Assembly: GCA_964581605.1 (NCBI GenBank)
Contig: CAZOPF010000089.1
Coordinates: 1 to 23,041 of the forward strand
Length of the DNA: 23,041 bases
DNA from: CAADGU01 sp964581605
Lineage (GTDB): Bacteria > Chloroflexota > Anaerolineae > Promineifilales > Promineifilaceae
Reading direction: 5' to 3'
The notes under the pieces were generated by a model. It searched no databases. It was not told where the DNA came from and worked only from the letters and a program-made list of their open reading frames with translations. Below are positions 8,464 through 15,757 of this stretch, piece after piece. Every line of letters starts with the position of its first letter. Positions within the stretch are counted from its first letter, which is position 1. The position numbers were made by a program, and so were the translations under genes.

Positions 8464-8967
8464 TCACGTATTACCGATTTCCACCAACACCTCATCCCGC
8501 GCCACCGTCTGCCCAGGGGTCACATGCACGGCCGTCACCACCCCACTCAGCGGCGCTCTGATCTCATTCTCCATCTTCATCGCTTCCAGCACCAGAATGG
8601 ATTGCCCCGCTTCCACACTGTCACCCACCTGCACCCGGATGTGAGTAATGAGGCCAGGAATAGGCGCTTTAACACGGCCGTCGCCACTGCGCGGGCGGCT
8701 CACCTGGGCATCCAGGTCTTTAATCTCCAACCGGTGCAGCCCGCTAAACGCCTTGATCCAGCCCAGATGGGGATCAAGGACAAACTCATACGGCCGTTCC
8801 CCCACCACCAGCCACTCCAACTCCCCATTCAGCCGCACCACCTCCGGCAACAGCACCTTCACCCGCTCCCCATCCACCTCCACCTCATAACCCGACCCAT
8901 TCGGCGAAGGCAGATTCAAGGTCACCTCATACACATGCCCGTCTATTGTGACTTGTAAATTACTCAT
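8464..8967 (-). CDS. Biotin carboxyl carrier protein of an acyl-CoA carboxylase
   Basis: 167 residues. The C-terminal 75 residues are a biotinyl domain: KAPIPGLITHIRVQVGDSVEAGQ, then LEAMKMENEI with biotinylated Lys131, then LSGVVTAVHVTPGQTV. The first 90 residues form a strand-rich region (VTIDGHVYEVTLNL...EVEVDGERVKVLLPEV), as in carriers that dock on a biotin carboxylase. It would shuttle carboxybiotin between the biotin carboxylase (9058-10536) and the carboxyltransferase (10610-12157), both upstream in the same orientation. The ATG at 8967 has only a weak AAAGAG. The segment 8368-8463 after it holds a direct repeat TTACCGATT (8450 and 8471, 21 bp apart) around the stop codon and no clear terminator. 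Confidence 0.92.
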   Translation of the reverse strand: MSNLQVTIDGHVYEVTLNLPSPNGSGYEVEVDGERVKVLLPEVVRLNGELEWLVVGERPYEFVLDPHLGWIKAFSGLHRLEIKDLDAQVSRPRSGDGRVKAPIPGLITHIRVQVGDSVEAGQSILVLEAMKMENEIRAPLSGVVTAVHVTPGQTVARDEVLVEIGNT

Positions 8968-8986
8968 GTTGGTACTCTTTCATTCA

Positions 8987-9046
8987 AGTAAGCAGTAAGC
9001 GGTTAGCCATAAGCAATGGTTGGCAAAAACTGCTCACTGCTCACTA
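8987..9046. repeat. Facing heptamer arrays between biotin carboxylase and carrier genes
   Basis: GTAAGCA, GTAAGCG, GTTAGCC and ATAAGCA units (8988-9015) face two ACTGCTC units (9029-9042). Pairing is imperfect but the arrangement matches the other junctions. It occupies most of the 90 bp between the stop at 9058 and the start at 8967. Confidence 0.8.
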
Positions 9047-9057
9047 CGCCTCATCCA

Positions 9058-10536
9058 CTATCCCACTACCCGCCGACTTTCCCGATGCCAACCTGACAAC
9101 AACCGCTCCGGCGCGGCCGGGTCAAACTGCTGATGCCGCCAGATGTAGGCAATGGCAGCAATCACCGCCAGATCACGCAAATGGGGCGCGGCCGGGCCAT
9201 TTTCCAGCACTGGTTCTTCGAGCGAGCCGGTGTGGTAACGGCCGTACACAAACCCCGCCGCGTCTACAATTTGCTGTAACAACGAGATATTGGTCGGAAT
9301 GCCCACCACCGCAAAATCGGCCAACCCCTGACGCAGACGAGACACACTGGCTGTACGGTCTGGCCCCCAGGTGGTCAGTTTGGCAAATAACGGCGCATAG
9401 GCCGCCGGCACGGAGCAACCGCTGTACGCATAGGTGTCTACGCGAATATCCGGCCCCGTAGGAACACGCAGCCGCGCCAATCGGCCAGGGCTGGGCAAAA
9501 AGTGGCGCTGCGGGTCTTCGGCATAAATCCGCGCCAGCGCCGCCCAACCGCGCAGTTGCACATCGGCCTGCGCCAAAGAAAGAGGCTGCCCGGCCGCAAT
9601 CCGAATCTGCTCCCGCACCAGGTCAACGCCTGCCCGCATTTCCGTCAACGGATGTTCTACCTGGATACGTGCCTTGATTTCGCTGAAATAAAATTCACCG
9701 CCATCCGTGACCAAAAATTCCACCGACCCCACATTTTGGTAATGGAAGAGGCGGGCAATGGACACGGCCGTTTGCCACAATTGCGCCCGTTCATCCGGCA
9801 TCAGGCAGGGCGCGGGTGACTCCTCAATTACCTTCTGGTTGTGGTACATAATCGAGCCTTCCCGCTCACCCAGGCAGACCAGATTGCCATAGGCGTCTCC
9901 CACAACCTGCACACTGATCTGGTGCGCGGGCAAGATCGCCTTTTCCAGGTAAACGCGCCAATCATGGTAATCGGCCTGTGACTGCTGCCCGCGCCGGATA
10001 GCTTCCGCCAACCACGCGGCGGAAGGTACCAGACGGGAGCCGCGCCCCCGCCCACCCCGGTATGATTTGATCACCAGTGGGTATCCCATGTTATCGGCCG
10101 CCCGCTGCAATTCAATGGCGTCGTCACGGCCGTAAGCCTCCGGCGAACTTTGCACCGTCAAAAAGCCAGCTTCCCGCGCCCGCGCCAACGCCGCCAGTTT
10201 ATCCCGCGTCTGCTGCAAAATTTCTGGTGGTGGCCCAATAAAGGCCAACCCCGCCTCCAGACACGCCTGAGCAAAATCCGCCTCTTCGGCCAAAAAGCCA
10301 TAACCCGGATAAATGGCGTCTGCCCCCCGCGCCTGCGCCAGTTGCACCATGGCCGGGCCATCCATAAAAAAGTCCGGCGAATCTACCCGTACACATTCAT
10401 CCGCCAACCGCACATGCAGCGAACTCATGTCGGATGGGTCGTAAACGGCAACGGCCGTGATCCCCATCTCCCGGCACACCCGCACCGCCCGCACCGCAAT
10501 CTCGCCCCGGTTGGCAATTAGAATTTTGTTGAACAT
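9058..10536 (-). CDS. Biotin carboxylase subunit of acyl-CoA carboxylase, divergent ATP site
   Basis: 492 residues from ATG 10536, with GAGG six bases upstream. Family landmarks are MFNKILIANRGEIAVR, ADAIYPGYGFLAE, FIGPPPE, Lys157, VEHPLTEM and ARIYAEDP. The equivalents of the bicarbonate-site residues known from E. coli AccC are present: Lys235, Arg290, Gln292, Glu294, Arg336. Several nucleotide- or metal-site positions differ: the Gly-rich loop reads RGGRGRGS (160-167), the equivalents of Gln233 and His236 are Met230 and Asn233, and that of the metal ligand Asn290 is Lys288 (in SEIKARIQ). The C-terminus is about 40 residues longer than usual. It probably carboxylates the biotin of the neighbouring carrier, but its ATP use may be altered. 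Confidence 0.87.
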   Translation of the reverse strand: MFNKILIANRGEIAVRAVRVCREMGITAVAVYDPSDMSSLHVRLADECVRVDSPDFFMDGPAMVQLAQARGADAIYPGYGFLAEEADFAQACLEAGLAFIGPPPEILQQTRDKLAALARAREAGFLTVQSSPEAYGRDDAIELQRAADNMGYPLVIKSYRGGRGRGSRLVPSAAWLAEAIRRGQQSQADYHDWRVYLEKAILPAHQISVQVVGDAYGNLVCLGEREGSIMYHNQKVIEESPAPCLMPDERAQLWQTAVSIARLFHYQNVGSVEFLVTDGGEFYFSEIKARIQVEHPLTEMRAGVDLVREQIRIAAGQPLSLAQADVQLRGWAALARIYAEDPQRHFLPSPGRLARLRVPTGPDIRVDTYAYSGCSVPAAYAPLFAKLTTWGPDRTASVSRLRQGLADFAVVGIPTNISLLQQIVDAAGFVYGRYHTGSLEEPVLENGPAAPHLRDLAVIAAIAYIWRHQQFDPAAPERLLSGWHRESRRVVG

Positions 10537-10549
10537 CGTTTTCCTCAAT

Positions 10550-10608
10550 AGAGATTGGAGATTAGAGATTAGAGATTCACAATCTCCAATCTCCAATCTC
10601 TAATCTCT
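10550..10608. repeat. Inverted 4 x 7 bp array filling a gene junction
   Basis: The left arm is four units (AGAGATT, GGAGATT, AGAGATT, AGAGATT; 10550-10577). The loop is CAC. The right arm is four complementary-type units (AATCTCC twice, AATCTCT twice; 10581-10608). Three of 28 pairs are mismatched. It fills the 73 bp between the carboxyltransferase stop at 10610 and the ribosome site of the biotin carboxylase. Confidence 0.95.
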
Positions 10609-10609
10609 C

Positions 10610-12157
10610 CTACATCGGCGAAATACCATGTTTCCGCGCCACATGCCGCTCCCGTTTCGAGAGCGTCAGTTCCAGCGCCCGGATCAAGGTGCGGCGCGTG
10701 TCACGCGGCTGAATCACATCGTCAATCAGCCCCCGCGCCGCCGCCACATAGGGATTGTTAAAGCGCGTTTCGTAATCTGCCACCAACTCTTGCCGTTTCG
10801 CCTCGGGATCGGCCGCTTCCTGCACCTCTTTGCGGAAGAGGATGTTCACCGCTCCTTCTGCGCCCATCACCGCAATTTCGGCATTGGGCCAGGCGTAGAG
10901 CAAATCGCCGCGCAATCCTTTGCTGCTCATCACGCAGTAGGCGCCGCCGTAACTTTTGCGCAAAATGACCATCAGCTTGGGCACGGTGGCCTCGCTGTAA
11001 GCATAAATCAGCCGCGCCCCGTTGCGAATGATGCCGCCGTACTCCTGGTCTTTGCCCGGCAGAAAACCGGGAACGTCTTGCAGGGTGACGATGGGCACAT
11101 TGTAGGCGTCGCAAATGCGGATGAAGTGGGTGGCCTTGATGGACGCTTTGATGTCAATGCAGCCCGCCAACACCATCGGCTGGTTGGCGACGATGCCCAC
11201 CACGTAGCCATTGAGCCGGGCAAAACCAACCACCATGTTTTGTGCCCACAGTTGATGCACTTCAAAGAAACGGCCGTCGTCCACCAGACTGGCAATCACG
11301 CGGCGCACCTCATACGGCTTGTGGGGGTCGGTGGGCACAATCTCTTCCAGTTCCGGGCAGGAGCGATGTGGGTCGTCGAGCGGCCGTATATACGGCGGAT
11401 CATCCTGGTTATTGCCCGGCAGGTAACTGAGCAGTTCCCGCACCTGCGCCAGGCACTCCTTATCATCAGCCGCCAGAAAATGGCAAACGCCGCTCTCCTG
11501 GCTGTGCATCAGCCCGCCGCCCAACTCCTCAAAGGTCACATCTTCCTGCATTACCGCCTTCACCACCTGCGGCCCGGTGATGAACATGTAGCTCTTTTCC
11601 GTCATAAATACAAAATCGGTCAATGCCGGGGAATAAACGGCCCCACCCGCGCACGGCCCCATGATGACAGAAATCTGGGGAATGACGCCGGAGGCTTCGC
11701 AGTTGGCGTCAAAAATTTTGGCGTACCCGCCCAGGCTGTCTACGCCCTCCTGAATGCGCGCCCCGCCGGAGTCGTTGATGGCAATGAAAGGGCAGCCATA
11801 TTGCAGCGCCATGCGCATCGCTTTGGCGATTTTGTTGGCGTGCATCTCCCCCAACGAGCCACCCATCACGGCCGCATCTTGGGAAGCCGCCATGACGTGA
11901 CGGCCGTTGACCAATCCAAACCCCACCACCACCCCATCCCCATACCGCGACCCCTTGCCGCCCACATAGTTCTCATACCGGGGCAGCACCAGCGAGTCAA
12001 TCTCCTCAAACGTGCCCGTATCAAACAACAAATCCAGCCGTTCACGGGCCGTCAATCGCCCTTTGGCGTGTTGGCTGGTGGCGTCCTTCTCTGTGCCCCG
12101 CGCCAGGCCCTTTCGTTTATCCAGTTCCTCTTTGTAAACCTGCATCTCTTTAATCAT
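10610..12157 (-). CDS. Acyl-CoA carboxylase carboxyltransferase subunit (propionyl-CoA carboxylase beta type)
   Basis: 515 residues from ATG 12157, preceded by GAGG at eight bases; a TTG 12 bases earlier is less likely. The N-terminal half contains KGRLTARERLDLLFD, VGGKGSRYGDG, INDSGGARIQEGVDSLGGY and IMGPCAGGAVYSPALTDF, the last giving an oxyanion-hole Gly pair. The C-terminal half contains QDVPGFLPGKDQEYGGIIRNGARLIYAYSEATVPK and NAEIAVMGAEGAVNILFR. This is the fused two-half carboxyltransferase of the propionyl/acetyl-CoA carboxylase group. It moves carboxyl from biotin to an acyl-CoA, giving malonyl- or methylmalonyl-CoA; the sequence alone does not settle which. Its place between the transferase and biotin carboxylase genes suggests extender supply for the synthase. 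Confidence 0.94.
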   Translation of the reverse strand: MIKEMQVYKEELDKRKGLARGTEKDATSQHAKGRLTARERLDLLFDTGTFEEIDSLVLPRYENYVGGKGSRYGDGVVVGFGLVNGRHVMAASQDAAVMGGSLGEMHANKIAKAMRMALQYGCPFIAINDSGGARIQEGVDSLGGYAKIFDANCEASGVIPQISVIMGPCAGGAVYSPALTDFVFMTEKSYMFITGPQVVKAVMQEDVTFEELGGGLMHSQESGVCHFLAADDKECLAQVRELLSYLPGNNQDDPPYIRPLDDPHRSCPELEEIVPTDPHKPYEVRRVIASLVDDGRFFEVHQLWAQNMVVGFARLNGYVVGIVANQPMVLAGCIDIKASIKATHFIRICDAYNVPIVTLQDVPGFLPGKDQEYGGIIRNGARLIYAYSEATVPKLMVILRKSYGGAYCVMSSKGLRGDLLYAWPNAEIAVMGAEGAVNILFRKEVQEAADPEAKRQELVADYETRFNNPYVAAARGLIDDVIQPRDTRRTLIRALELTLSKRERHVARKHGISPM

Positions 12158-12185
12158 CTTCAACCTCAAGAGTACAGCAGATAGA

Positions 12186-12218
12186 GAAATGAACGGATTT
12201 TCTTCATCTGTTCATTTC
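12186..12218. repeat. 13-bp hairpin between transferase and carboxyltransferase genes
   Basis: GAAATGAACGGAT (12186-12198 region) pairs with ATCTGTTCATTTC (12206-12218) with one G-T wobble and an 8-base loop. It sits in the 75-bp junction downstream of the transferase stop at 12233. No T tract follows on the minus strand, so it is more like an RNA-processing or stabilising hairpin than a terminator. Confidence 0.8.
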
Positions 12219-12232
12219 GCCATCCGTTGTTG

Positions 12233-12907
12233 TCACCCCACCGCAATGGTCAACACAAAGCCATCCTCCACCCGCCACCAGCCGGTTAAGGGGGGCGTGG
12301 GTTGGGGCAAACGGCCGTGATCACAACGAATAGCAAATGGCGTCCACCATGTCGGTGGCTGGTCAACCGGCTCAACGAGGCAGCTCACAGCACGGGTGTT
12401 CACCGACAGCCCCAGGTGCAACGCCTTCAAAACAGCTTCTTTGGCGCTCCACACGGCCGTTTCCCACACCGCCCGTTCCTGCCCCATCAGCCCATACCCC
12501 AGGGCAATCTCCGCCAGCGTAAAATACTCCTCCGCAAAACCCGCCGGGCGCGGCTGAATCAGTTCCATATCAGCGCCAATGGGGGCATGGTTTTTTTCGA
12601 TGGCGGCCACAAAGGCACGGCCGTGCGCATGGCTGATGGAAATGGACAATTGACAATTGGCCATTGGCAATTGACAATTCGGTACGCCATCAGGATTGTT
12701 CGTGATCGTAATCATATCCAGAGGTAGCGTCACGCCGTTTGTTTCCCAGATAATCGTTTGCAGCAGCCGTTTGGCCGTCCAGCGGCCGAGCAGCCAGTCC
12801 GTGCGCCGTTTTTCTGTTTTCAACTCCTGAAAACGGGCAATCTCCACATCCGTCAGATACTCCTCAGCCGGAACTTCATCAAGTATTTGAGTTAACCAAT
12901 GAATCAT
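12233..12907 (-). CDS. 4'-phosphopantetheinyl transferase (Sfp superfamily)
   Basis: 224 residues. It contains the superfamily motifs RRTDWLLGRWTAKRLL (34-49), SISHAHGRAFVAA (90-102), GADMELI with Mg-binding Asp113 and Glu115, and WSAKEAVLKAL (153-163). Such enzymes move the phosphopantetheine arm of CoA onto a carrier-protein serine. Its position 75 bp after the synthase gene suggests it serves that enzyme, like PfaE in PUFA clusters. Residues about 77-88 (NCQLPMANCQLS) come from an in-frame heptamer array placed just before the SISH motif. The ATG at 12907 has no clear ribosome site. The motif set is complete, so it is probably active. Confidence 0.92.
   Translation of the reverse strand: MIHWLTQILDEVPAEEYLTDVEIARFQELKTEKRRTDWLLGRWTAKRLLQTIIWETNGVTLPLDMITITNNPDGVPNCQLPMANCQLSISISHAHGRAFVAAIEKNHAPIGADMELIQPRPAGFAEEYFTLAEIALGYGLMGQERAVWETAVWSAKEAVLKALHLGLSVNTRAVSCLVEPVDQPPTWWTPFAIRCDHGRLPQPTPPLTGWWRVEDGFVLTIAVG
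12645..12679. repeat. Heptamer array inside the phosphopantetheinyl transferase gene
   Basis: Five 7-bp units (GACAATT, GACAATT, GGCCATT, GGCAATT, GACAATT) lie within the coding sequence. Read on the minus strand they encode NCQLPMANCQL without a stop. The insertion falls in a loop between the N-terminal lobe and the conserved SISH strand. Confidence 0.85.
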
Positions 12908-12918
12908 GGGGAATTAGG

Positions 12919-12976
12919 AATTATGAATTATGAATTAGGAATAGCCGACGCTATGCACCCTTCATAATTCATAATT
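12919..12976. repeat. Inverted heptamer array after the synthase stop codon
   Basis: AATTATGAATTATGAA (12919-12934) is exactly complementary to TTCATAATTCATAATT (12961-12976), a 16-bp stem. Further TTCATAATT copies run to 12990 and provide the last Leu codon and the TGA stop of the synthase at 12983. It fills the 75-bp junction with the transferase gene. Confidence 0.92.
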
Positions 12977-12982
12977 CATCCT

Positions 12983-15657
12983 TCATAATTGAACTTTGCC
13001 TGGCAAAGCTACCGTTTTGTAGCCCGTCAGGGTAACGAAAACGACGCCATTTTCATCCACTACCTGGGCGTTAAATTCTGCGCCGCCGTTGACGGCTTCG
13101 ACGAGGGCAACCAGGCGACGGCCGTCCACCATCTCCCGCTCTTGCTTATAAACCGACACCGCGCCAATTGCCAGCGGCAAGGCCATCGTCTGCTGCTGCC
13201 GGATTTGCCACACGCCGGCCGTTTGGAAGCACAGTTCAATCAGGCGTGGGGCCATTAGTTCTGCCGCATCCGCCGGATTCATGTTGGGCGGCAAATTCTC
13301 CGCCAGCAGCCCAATCGCCCGGCTGCCTTCCACCTGCGCTGCCTCTAACACCTGGTAGGCCGGGCCGTGGAAGTAGATGCCGTAAATCGCAGTGGCCGGA
13401 ATATCCAGGTGGGGGAGCGGGGGAGCAGGGGAGCGGAGGAGAATCTCTTCTGCCCCTCTGCCCCTCTGCCCCTCTGCGTGCTTACTCATCCGCACCGTCG
13501 CCGTAAAGTGCAATTTCTCCTGCAAACCTCCCTTCAACTCACGGCGGGAATAGAGGGCAGTATGTACCAGCAGGTCGTCACCATCAGGCACGGCCGTACC
13601 CTGCAAATACAGCGTCTGCGGTTCCATCCGGTAAAACTTGAAAGGCGCGTGGAACTGTTCGTTGGTCACGGCCGTGACCACATAATCCGGCGCAATCGTC
13701 TTTGCCAACTCTGCAAACGCCTCCGTACCCATCACCCCCGGCAGCAGCGGCGTCCCCTCCATGGCATGATCAAAGAGGAACGGCTGCTCCTGTGGATTGA
13801 GCGTCGTCACCGCTTCCCATCCCCCATACACCTTCGCCGCTGTCACATTTTCAACCACCAAAAACCCCTCTGCTCCTCTGCTCCTCGGCTCCTCAGCTAT
13901 TCCCCCCGTTTCATCCACCTCATCTACCAGTAAACCCAGTTTTCCCCCCACCAGCACCTCACCGCCGCCAACCAGCAGTTCGCGGCGCACGGTGGGAATA
14001 CCGGCGGCTGGCGGCAGCATCTCAATACCGGCGTACTCCATGATCTTGGGAATCGAGCCGCGTGTAGCCATGCCCATGCCACCCCAGGCCGTCCAGTCAA
14101 TGGCAATCGCCTTCGTCTCGGGCCGTGTGCGCTGCAAGCTGCTGCTAATTTTGCACAGCAGGTCATTGGCCGCGCTGTAATCCGTCTGCCCGGCATTGCC
14201 AAAGCGGCCGGCCACCGAGCTAAAGACCACCGTCGCCCCCATGGGCAACTCCTGAGCGGCGTGCAGCAGGCTGTAAAAACCGTCTGCCTTAATGTCATAC
14301 ACCAGGTCAAACTGGGCACCGTCTTTCTGGTTCAGCCCCTTGCTGATTTCAATGCCGCCGGCATGAACCAGCACATCAATCCGGCCAAACCGCTCCCGGA
14401 TTTCGGCGACGATCCCGCTTAACGCTTCATGGTCGAGCAAATTGACACTGCGGTACACGGCCGTACCACCCGCCCTCTCCACCGCTTCAATCGCGCTCAA
14501 AGCCGCTTCCAACCGTTCAATAGCTGCCAGCTTTTTCTCAATCATCACCGGCGTCGGCTTCTCGCCCGCCGCCTTCGTTTCCTCGATGAGTTGCTGCTTC
14601 AAGGCGTCCTTGTCCGTGCGGAACAGGGCAATTTGCGGGTCGGCGTGGTCTGGTTCGGGCGTCAAATCCAGCAGGTAAAACGTGCCGCCGCTGGCCGCCG
14701 CCAGGTCAGCCACAATGGCGCTGGTAATGCCCCCCGCCGCTCCTGTGACAAGGAAAACGGTATCGCGGTTTAGTTCCAGGCCAGTTTGGTTGTAATCGGC
14801 AGGTTGCTCTAAAAGGGTGATGGTGTAACGGCCGTCTCGCCAATACCCCACCTCCACACAACCTGGATCACGTAACGTCTCCGCAATGAGCAGGTCGGCA
14901 AAAGCGGCCGTCTTGCGGCTGGCTTCAAAATCTACCGCTTTGACGAGGGCGGACGGCCGTTCCCGTTTGTACGCCTTCGTGAATCCAGTCACGCCGCCGC
15001 CCAATGGCGCGACCGCCGGTTCCGGGCCATACCCATGCAGCCCACCCAACCGCGTCGCCGCCACCAGGAACGTGCCCGGTGTGTTCACGGCGTCGTACAG
15101 CGCCCGCATGGTCACGGATAGATTTTTCACCCGTATCCGGTTCGCCTCGCGCCATTCAGCCCGCGTCATCACTGCCAGATCAGGCTCGACGTCCAGCGCC
15201 GCCAGCCAATAGACGCCCTGCACTGGCACTTCAGCCAGCCAGCCTTGCACCTGCGCCGCCAGCGTTTCTGCTGGCAAGGCCACATCCAGCGGTAGCACGG
15301 TCACGCCCAGTTTTTCCAGCTTCTTGACCAGCGCCTTACCGACGCCGCCTTCATCCAGAGCCACTACCACACGGCTGGCCTCGTTGAGAACTACGCCGGT
15401 TGGTTTGCACTGGTCGAGCGACGGCCGTAACGCGGGCACAGGTATCCGGCGCGGCATCGTATCCGCATCCGCCAGGCTATATTCCGGTTCAATGTGGGGA
15501 ATCAGGGGTGGCGCAACGGCAACAGCCGTCGCCGCCGCGTCACCCTCTATACTTTTAAATATGCTTCTCCCTCGCTCCTCTGCCCCTCTGCCCCTCCGCT
15601 CAAATCCGGCCGCATCTCCCGCACAAACCCGACCACCTTCGCCAGCGTGTTGTAATC
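12983..15657 (-). CDS. PUFA-synthase-like megasynthase, 3' part (ACP end, KR, DH, DH)
   Basis: This is the portion after the assembly gap, open from the gap edge to the stop at 12983. In order: a long ketoreductase with a structural half (about 15390-14800) and a catalytic half with VTGAAGGITSAIV near 14750, and FSSVAGRFGNAGQTDYSAAN giving Ser, Tyr (14177-14179) and Asn. A hot-dog dehydratase half follows, with FLFDHAMEGTPLLPG (His at 13766-13768). A second half has YFHGPAYQVL and PRLIELCFQ, where the usual catalytic Asp is Glu (13235-13237). There is no enoyl reductase or thioesterase. The end of the carrier domain (DYNTLAKVVGFVREMRPD) appears at the gap edge but in another frame, which meets TAG at 15549-15547. 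Either the assembly is wrong there or the gene is frameshifted. Repeat-encoded linkers separate the domains. Confidence 0.85.
13411..13473. repeat. In-frame inverted 8-bp arrays between the two dehydratase halves
   Basis: GGGGGAGC-type units (13411-13434) face three exact CTGCCCCT units (13450-13473). On the coding strand they encode HAEGQRGRGAEEILLRSPAPP, an interdomain linker. Confidence 0.85.
13865..13896. repeat. In-frame CTCCTCTG array between KR and DH
   Basis: CTGCTCCT-type units encode EEPRSRGAEGF in the linker joining the ketoreductase to the dehydratase. It is the same G/A/C family as the arrays near 13411, 15580 and 19465. Confidence 0.75.
15571..15600. repeat. 8-bp repeat at the frame break between ACP and KR
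   Basis: Two exact CTGCCCCT units (15580-15587, 15588-15595) lie among related sequence just beyond the carrier-domain tail. Loss of one 8-bp unit would bring the carrier frame into the ketoreductase frame and bypass the TAG at 15547-15549. Confidence 0.85.
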
Positions 15658-15757
15658 NNNNNNNNNNNNNNNNNNNNNNNNNNNNNNNNNNNNNNNNNNN
15701 NNNNNNNNNNNNNNNNNNNNNNNNNNNNNNNNNNNNNNNNNNNNNNNNNNNNNNNNN
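15658..15757. other. Assembly gap of exactly 100 N with a 55-bp duplicated flank
   Basis: 100 unknown bases, a placeholder length. The last 55 bases before it (15603-15657) are identical to the first 55 after it (15758-15812). Both copies encode the end of the carrier domain. An overlap ending exactly at both contig ends is what a k=55 de Bruijn assembly leaves at an ambiguous node, so the real distance is unknown. Confidence 0.95.

Noticed and set aside
10628..12184. 518-codon plus-strand open frame antisense to the carboxyltransferase
   Set aside because: It is rich in His, Arg and Pro and has no recognisable motif, while the opposite strand encodes a textbook carboxyltransferase; long antisense frames are common at this base composition.
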